Part shown: in pieces, positions 8,141 through 11,524 of the stretch
Layout of the letters: each line of letters begins with the position of its first letter
How positions within the stretch are numbered: position 1 is the first letter of the stretch
Assembly (NCBI GenBank): GCA_001953115.1
Contig: LSSL01004253.1
Location: 1 to 11,524, forward strand
Reading direction: 5' to 3'
Origin: Smittium mucronatum
Taxonomy: Eukaryota > Kickxellomycota > Harpellomycetes > Harpellales > Legeriomycetaceae
DNA length: 11,524 nt
Made by a program: the position numbers and the translations under genes
The notes under the pieces: model-generated
What the model saw: the letters and a program-made list of their open reading frames with translations, nothing else
The model's database searches: none
Told to the model about the DNA's origin: nothing

Positions 8141-8240
8141 TTGAAATTCAAAAGTTGATTTTTAATATCAAACTGGGTCCCTGCAAGTATTAACAAACCA
8201 ATCTTCATATGTCTTTTTCTATCCCATACAGAACAATTTA

Positions 8241-9040
8241 ATTATATGTTTTAGACAGTTTCAGACATATATTATTTTTAAAAAAGGATGAAATTTTTCA
8301 TTTGTCATTTAGAAATATATATCTGAAAATAATTTGGTGGTATGGAAGATTCTTAACCCATTTCTCTGATGTCATTGATCACTATATTCATTTCTGGAAG
8401 CATTATTTAAAAACTTATTTTTACATTTGCCATTTATATTTTGGTACACAGTCTGCCTATAGATTTTTGATAGACCATTATTATTATTATTGTGTTCTTT
8501 TATGGTTTTTTTAGTTTACCCTTTGAGAATTTAAAACAATCTATATCTCAATATTGAATTTCTAAACTTCAAAATTAGACATTCTGACGCTTAATAGTGA
8601 CTTATTTGTTTGAAGGTGAATGGTTTTTTTTTCACTAATGTGTAATTTCCTAGAACTTTTTCATTTTCATAATTTCAACTGGCCTTGATTTTGTAATTAT
8701 TTTTGACTTTTTTTAGTTTTTGTTAGATTACAACGATTTTCGAGGAACAAAATTTGTTAATGATTCAAATTTTAGCGTTAATAATAATAATCTTTTACTT
8801 ATTGCATGGTTTTTTGAAAAAAAAATTATTAAGTTTTATAAAATAAAAAAGATTATAGCTATTTGAGTATAATAAGATATAAAGAGATATTTTCAATTTT
8901 CAAAGTTCAGTTTTGATTCTTTTGGTTTCAGATTAATTATAAATTCTCATTCACTTGGTTTTTATTTTTTGTTTTATTTTATTTTAAAGTTAGTAAAAAG
9001 CTCTAAAAGAAAATTTAGAAAAATTAAAAAAAAAATTCAC
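8241..9040. other. AT-rich stretch, no supported gene
   Basis: The plus-strand 70-codon frame at 8302-8514 is made of Y, F, I, H, W and L codons typical of random AT-rich DNA and shows no motif. The remainder has T-rich tracts and no recognisable RNA gene or repeat. Confidence 0.5.
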
Positions 9041-9066
9041 CCAACTTTCCTCTGCCGCTCTATCAA
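9041..9066 (-). repeat. Copy 2 of the diverged 26-nt motif
   Basis: CCAACTTTCCTCTGCCGCTC followed by TATCAA is the partner of 7914-7939, same orientation, about 1.1 kb apart. On the minus strand it reads DRAAEESWVNFF against ARAANGSWMIFF in copy 1. The flanking sequence beyond the A-rich run and the motif does not align obviously, so the duplicated unit is either short or badly decayed. Confidence 0.4.
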
Positions 9067-9655
9067 CTTCATACCTCGAGGGAGTTGGATCAAGGATTGA
9101 TCTTTATTTTGTTTTGATTTTTTCTCCACTTTCATTTCAATCTCAAGAAGGTTCAAAGGTTTTTATGTAAAGCTTTTAGCTTCTATTTTTTCCATGTTTT
9201 CCTCTATATTTCACTATATTTTTTAAATATATCTATCCTAATCCAAGTATTTACTATTTTCAATAAAAATATTTACAAAATTCTTGTTTATGAAATTACC
9301 TACCTTTATAAAATTTGTTTTTGTTTTATTTTTTTCACCTTGTTATTTGTTTTTACCAATCCTTTTGAGCAGAATTTTGACATGCTTGGGTTAGTTGTAC
9401 AATATTTTAAATTTTACAATTTATAAAAATCACTTTATAAAGAGGTTCTTGATTTTTATCAAACATATTTTATCTTCATCTAGACTTGTATTTGTACAAA
9501 TTTGTATCAAATATGATGGATTTTTCAAGTTTGGATATTTTCGATATGATTATAATTTTTCCCACTCTGAATATCTCTGCATATAAACAGCTAATAGGTA
9601 CCTAACCCAATTTTAAAAATTTTATTTTAAGCATTTCAGGCACTTCAGAATGTTT

Positions 9656-9689
9656 CAGAAAGCTATATTCAATATAGAAAGACTTTCTG
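9656..9689. repeat. Perfect bulged hairpin, 14 paired bases in 34 nt
   Basis: The outer arms CAGAAAG (9656-9662) and CTTTCTG (9683-9689) pair perfectly. Directly inside, CTATATT (9663-9669) and AATATAG (9671-9677) pair around a single C, leaving a 5-base AAAGA bulge on the 3' side. A one-base loop cannot form as RNA, so the innermost pairs would open. Just upstream, three TTCAG words lie at exact 10-base steps (9635-9659). It could be a small structured RNA, a target-site footprint or coincidence. Confidence 0.5.
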
Positions 9690-9947
9690 ACCTTTAGCGT
9701 ATTGTATTTTGTGCATCTGGAAACGTTTAATTTTTCATTCATAATATACCTCATACATTTTTAAAGGTATTTTTTTGTTATTTTTTAATTTTTAAATTTC
9801 AGCTCCGAAAATGAGGAACATTAGAAACTCATCTTAACACAGAAAATAAGCTTGATTTTGTTTCCCATTAGTTTGAAAAATCGATATTTTTTTTAATCTC
9901 AATTGCATTTCAATTTATGGATAGGTGAATGTATTAAAGTTATCGGA

Positions 9948-9979
9948 AAAAAGCACCACGATTAACTTTTGTGCTTTTT
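9948..9979. repeat. Perfect 9-bp stem-loop ending in a T run
   Basis: AAAAAGCAC (9948-9956) and GTGCTTTTT (9971-9979) are perfect complements around a 14-base loop. The stem is mostly A-T with a GCAC core. Either strand would end in a short T run, but a terminator role is not supported in this eukaryotic context and no transcript is evident upstream. Confidence 0.4.
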
Positions 9980-10485
9980 AATGGCCATAATTAGGTGAAA
10001 ATAGATGAATCCAGGAAAATTCTACAAATCTAAAAAAAAGTGAAAACAACTTATTTTTCATCAGTGAATTTTGACCGCGAATTTGGCATAAATTCAACAA
10101 ACTTTAACCAGTTTTTATTATCCATTTTTTTTAAATAGACTGATATTTTGATAAAATTATAAAATGATAATTAAAAAAAAAAACTGCATTTCGTCTCATT
10201 TTCTAGAGTATAATCCTTTTTTTGGTGACATTTAATTAAATTATGAGTAAAAACAATGATGAAAAAAATTTTAAAGACATTTTCACCGTTTTTTTTCAAA
10301 TTATATAATTAAATAAAATCAAAGTAAAATTTTAGAAAAACACTTGATCCCGATAATATAATATAAGTGATATCTACAAAACTTTTATAAATATTTCCAA
10401 TGATTTTATATTTTTAATAATCCATCAAACAAATAAATCGAACAATTGTATAAAATTTGTGCTTAAACCTTTTGAAATATAATTG

Positions 10486-10497
10486 ATTATCGATAAT
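10486..10497. promoter_or_regulatory. ATTATCGATAAT palindrome containing a DRE-like TATCGATA
   Basis: A perfect 12-base palindrome whose centre TATCGATA equals the DNA replication-related element bound by DREF in Drosophila. It is about 540 bp from the ATG at 10947 and lies downstream of it on that strand, so it is not an obvious promoter for that frame. In DNA this AT-rich the match may be fortuitous. Confidence 0.15.
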
Positions 10498-10833
10498 AAT
10501 AATAAACCGATAAAAGAGCTCTATATTGTCATTAAATTGCTTTATGCACAATTTAAAATATTTACAGTAGTTATAATCTTTGATTTTTTTTGAACTTATC
10601 AGTGTAATAATATTTATATCCTATTCATAATTGTGGTAATGTTTGTCATAAATAATTTAAAATATGGGGCTAATTCAAGAGATTCAGTATAAAATCCATT
10701 TCAATAAATAAAAAAATTCTGTAGGCAATAAAATTTAGTTTTTTCTATTTATAATCTTGTAAAGCACAAATGAATTTGAAATGTTATAATTTTGGTAAAT
10801 AATAATTTATATGTGTTGTAGTTTTCTTAATTC

Positions 10834-10947
10834 TTAAAGAAGTTTTGCTACCGGGTTCGATTTTTTTGTCGGGGGCTCCAATTTCCACTTATCTACTGTA
10901 GAGTGAGGAATAATGCTGTTCGACCTGGCCTGGTTCTTGGTACTCAT
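10834..10947 (-). CDS. Short clean minus-strand frame (37 aa), possible first coding exon
   Basis: ATG (10947-10945) sits in AAAATGA context, with a stop (TAG) in frame five codons upstream and TAA at 10836-10834. The product begins MSTKNQARSNSIIPHSTVDK and continues WKLEPPTKKSNP then VAKLL. It is basic, hydrophilic and rich in Ser, Thr, Lys and Pro. The DNA is the most G+C-rich island in the last 2 kb (CGACCTGGCC, GTCGGGGGCTCC, TACCGGGTTCGA), unlike its flanks, which argues for coding or otherwise selected sequence. The codon after SNP is GTA, so a splice donor could lie there (CCG/GTAGCA), making this the first exon of a gene extending left; that is inference. No domain is recognised. Alternatively it is a fragment of an unrecognised repeat. 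Confidence 0.35.
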   Translation of the reverse strand: MSTKNQARSNSIIPHSTVDKWKLEPPTKKSNPVAKLL

Positions 10948-11524
10948 TTTATTTTGCCTCTACAAAGTTTTCCTTATTTTAATTTTTTAATAGTTAGATT
11001 TAAAATTAGTAACACTATTTATTTTTTTTCAGTTTTTTATATATATATATTTTTTAAGATAAAAAAAGAGTAATTGAAAACTAAGTTAAAATTATTATAG
11101 TTTGACTTAATTTTAGTTTAGAATCAAAAATTTAATATATTCCTTATAAGTTTAAAATTTTACTAAAGATTATTTCTAATTACTATCTGTGATAATTATT
11201 TGTATTAAAAATTCTTCCAGAATCCTATTTTTCTTAATTTTCTTTTTTTCTTTTTCGAAAAAACCATCCTCTTTTATACCATTTTTTCACTTCTAATAAA
11301 TCTATAATGTAAACCAAATTTCATATTAATAATTTTTATCATTCATATTCCATGTGATTATTTATATTTAAAACGTTTTCAACATAATCCTTGATTTTCT
11401 AATCCCTCATCTTTGTAGTCATCATTTATCTTTAAGTGTTGAGATGTTTTTACTTTATTTTTAAATCTTTTTACCCTATTATATTTTTTATAAAGTACTA
11501 CTCTTGTACTAAATCATAATTTGA
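10948..11524. other. AT-rich stretch to the window end, no gene seen
   Basis: Low-complexity AT-rich sequence with a short (AT)n run at about 11040-11050 and T/C-rich tracts near 11220-11290. All frames are short. If the frame at 10834-10947 is a first exon, its promoter would lie at the left edge of this stretch, but no convincing core promoter element stands out among the abundant TATA-like words. Confidence 0.5.

Larger units (their letters stand above)
7779..8240 (-). pseudogene. Broken coding-like stretch of unknown family
   Basis: Read on the minus strand, three consecutive pieces look coding but lie in shifted frames. From about 8240 the first reads VWDRKRHMKIGLLILAG and ends NQLLNFK-stop. 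The second is the 56-codon frame at 8140-7970. The third, joined across the A run near 7975-7980, continues FVSFRKLKLLVRIARAANG then SWMIFF, with one stop before about 7780. The third piece is hydrophobic and AT-driven at its end and may be chance. The middle part is the strongest. G+C and amino-acid variety exceed the flanks. I do not recognise the family. It could be a dead transposable-element protein, a processed-gene remnant, or exons whose splice sites I cannot prove (TTGCAGGG occurs near 8178-8185 on the minus strand). Confidence 0.3.
9067..10833. other. AT-rich stretch with small hairpins, no supported gene
   Basis: All frames are short and AT-driven; the 63-codon plus-strand frame at 9395-9586 has no motif. 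Noted within it are the nested hairpin at 9656-9689, the stem at 9948-9979 and the 12-base palindrome at 10486-10497. Nothing else could be supported. Confidence 0.5.

Noticed and set aside
8302..8514. 70-codon plus-strand frame rich in aromatic residues
   Set aside because: Tyr/Phe/Ile/His-rich content is the chance expectation here; no transmembrane-topology or family pattern is convincing and there is no start context or compositional change.
9395..9586. 63-codon plus-strand frame
   Set aside because: Same AT-driven composition as the background and no recognisable motif.
10850..10880. tRNA-like B-box word GGGTTCGATTT
   Set aside because: GGTTCGA resembles a tRNA T-loop, but no T stem, anticodon arm or acceptor pairing can be drawn around it, and the stretch lies within the better-supported frame on the other strand.
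1..11524. CRISPR array, bacterial defence cassette or operon
   Set aside because: No regularly spaced direct repeats, no long open frames and no ribosome binding sites; composition and the Tigger-like element indicate a eukaryotic genome.

Overview
This window looks like intergenic or intronic DNA from a very AT-rich eukaryotic nuclear genome. By eye it is about one quarter G+C, full of A/T homopolymers, and has no dense coding, operons, Shine-Dalgarno sites, or rRNA or tRNA genes. The one feature that can be assigned to a family is a decayed pogo/Tigger/Jerky-type DNA transposon, which is common in animal genomes. An invertebrate such as an arthropod is a reasonable guess, but nothing here fixes the taxon.

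Positions 1-1990. Two G+C-richer copies of a related sequence face each other tail to tail: a left arm at 1-335, cut by the window edge, and a right arm at 1336-1629. About 1 kb of plain AT-rich DNA separates them. The right copy continues into a coding-like minus-strand reading frame (1821-1513) that I cannot assign. A 113-nt imperfect foldback lies just beyond it (1997-2109).

Positions 2110-3819. AT-rich DNA with no supportable gene.

Positions 3820 to about 6930 (or 7080). A Tigger-like element on the plus strand. It has a recognisable left terminal repeat at 3820, preceded by a TA target dinucleotide. Its transposase pseudogene (4717-6384) still shows the CENP-B-type DNA-binding region, the three catalytic aspartates of a DDE/DDD nuclease with pogo-like spacing, and a basic C-terminal tail. 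The three aspartates now lie in three different reading frames, so the gene is dead. A second, non-autonomous element of about 636 bp with long inverted repeats (3852-4487) sits inside the left non-coding end of the Tigger, flanked by a 7-bp direct repeat TTATTTT. This gives a clear nesting order. The right end of the Tigger is too eroded to place with confidence; two candidates are given.

Positions 7000-11524. Mostly AT-rich DNA. Two minus-strand islands stand out by composition and codon content: a broken coding-like stretch at about 7780-8240, which includes a 56-codon frame, and a short clean frame of 37 codons at 10947-10834. A 26-nt motif in the first island recurs in diverged form about 1.1 kb downstream. 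Several perfect small hairpins occur (9656-9689, 9948-9979). I found no CRISPR array, bacterial gene cassette or other new multi-gene system; the interest here is in repeat architecture and orphan exon-like fragments.
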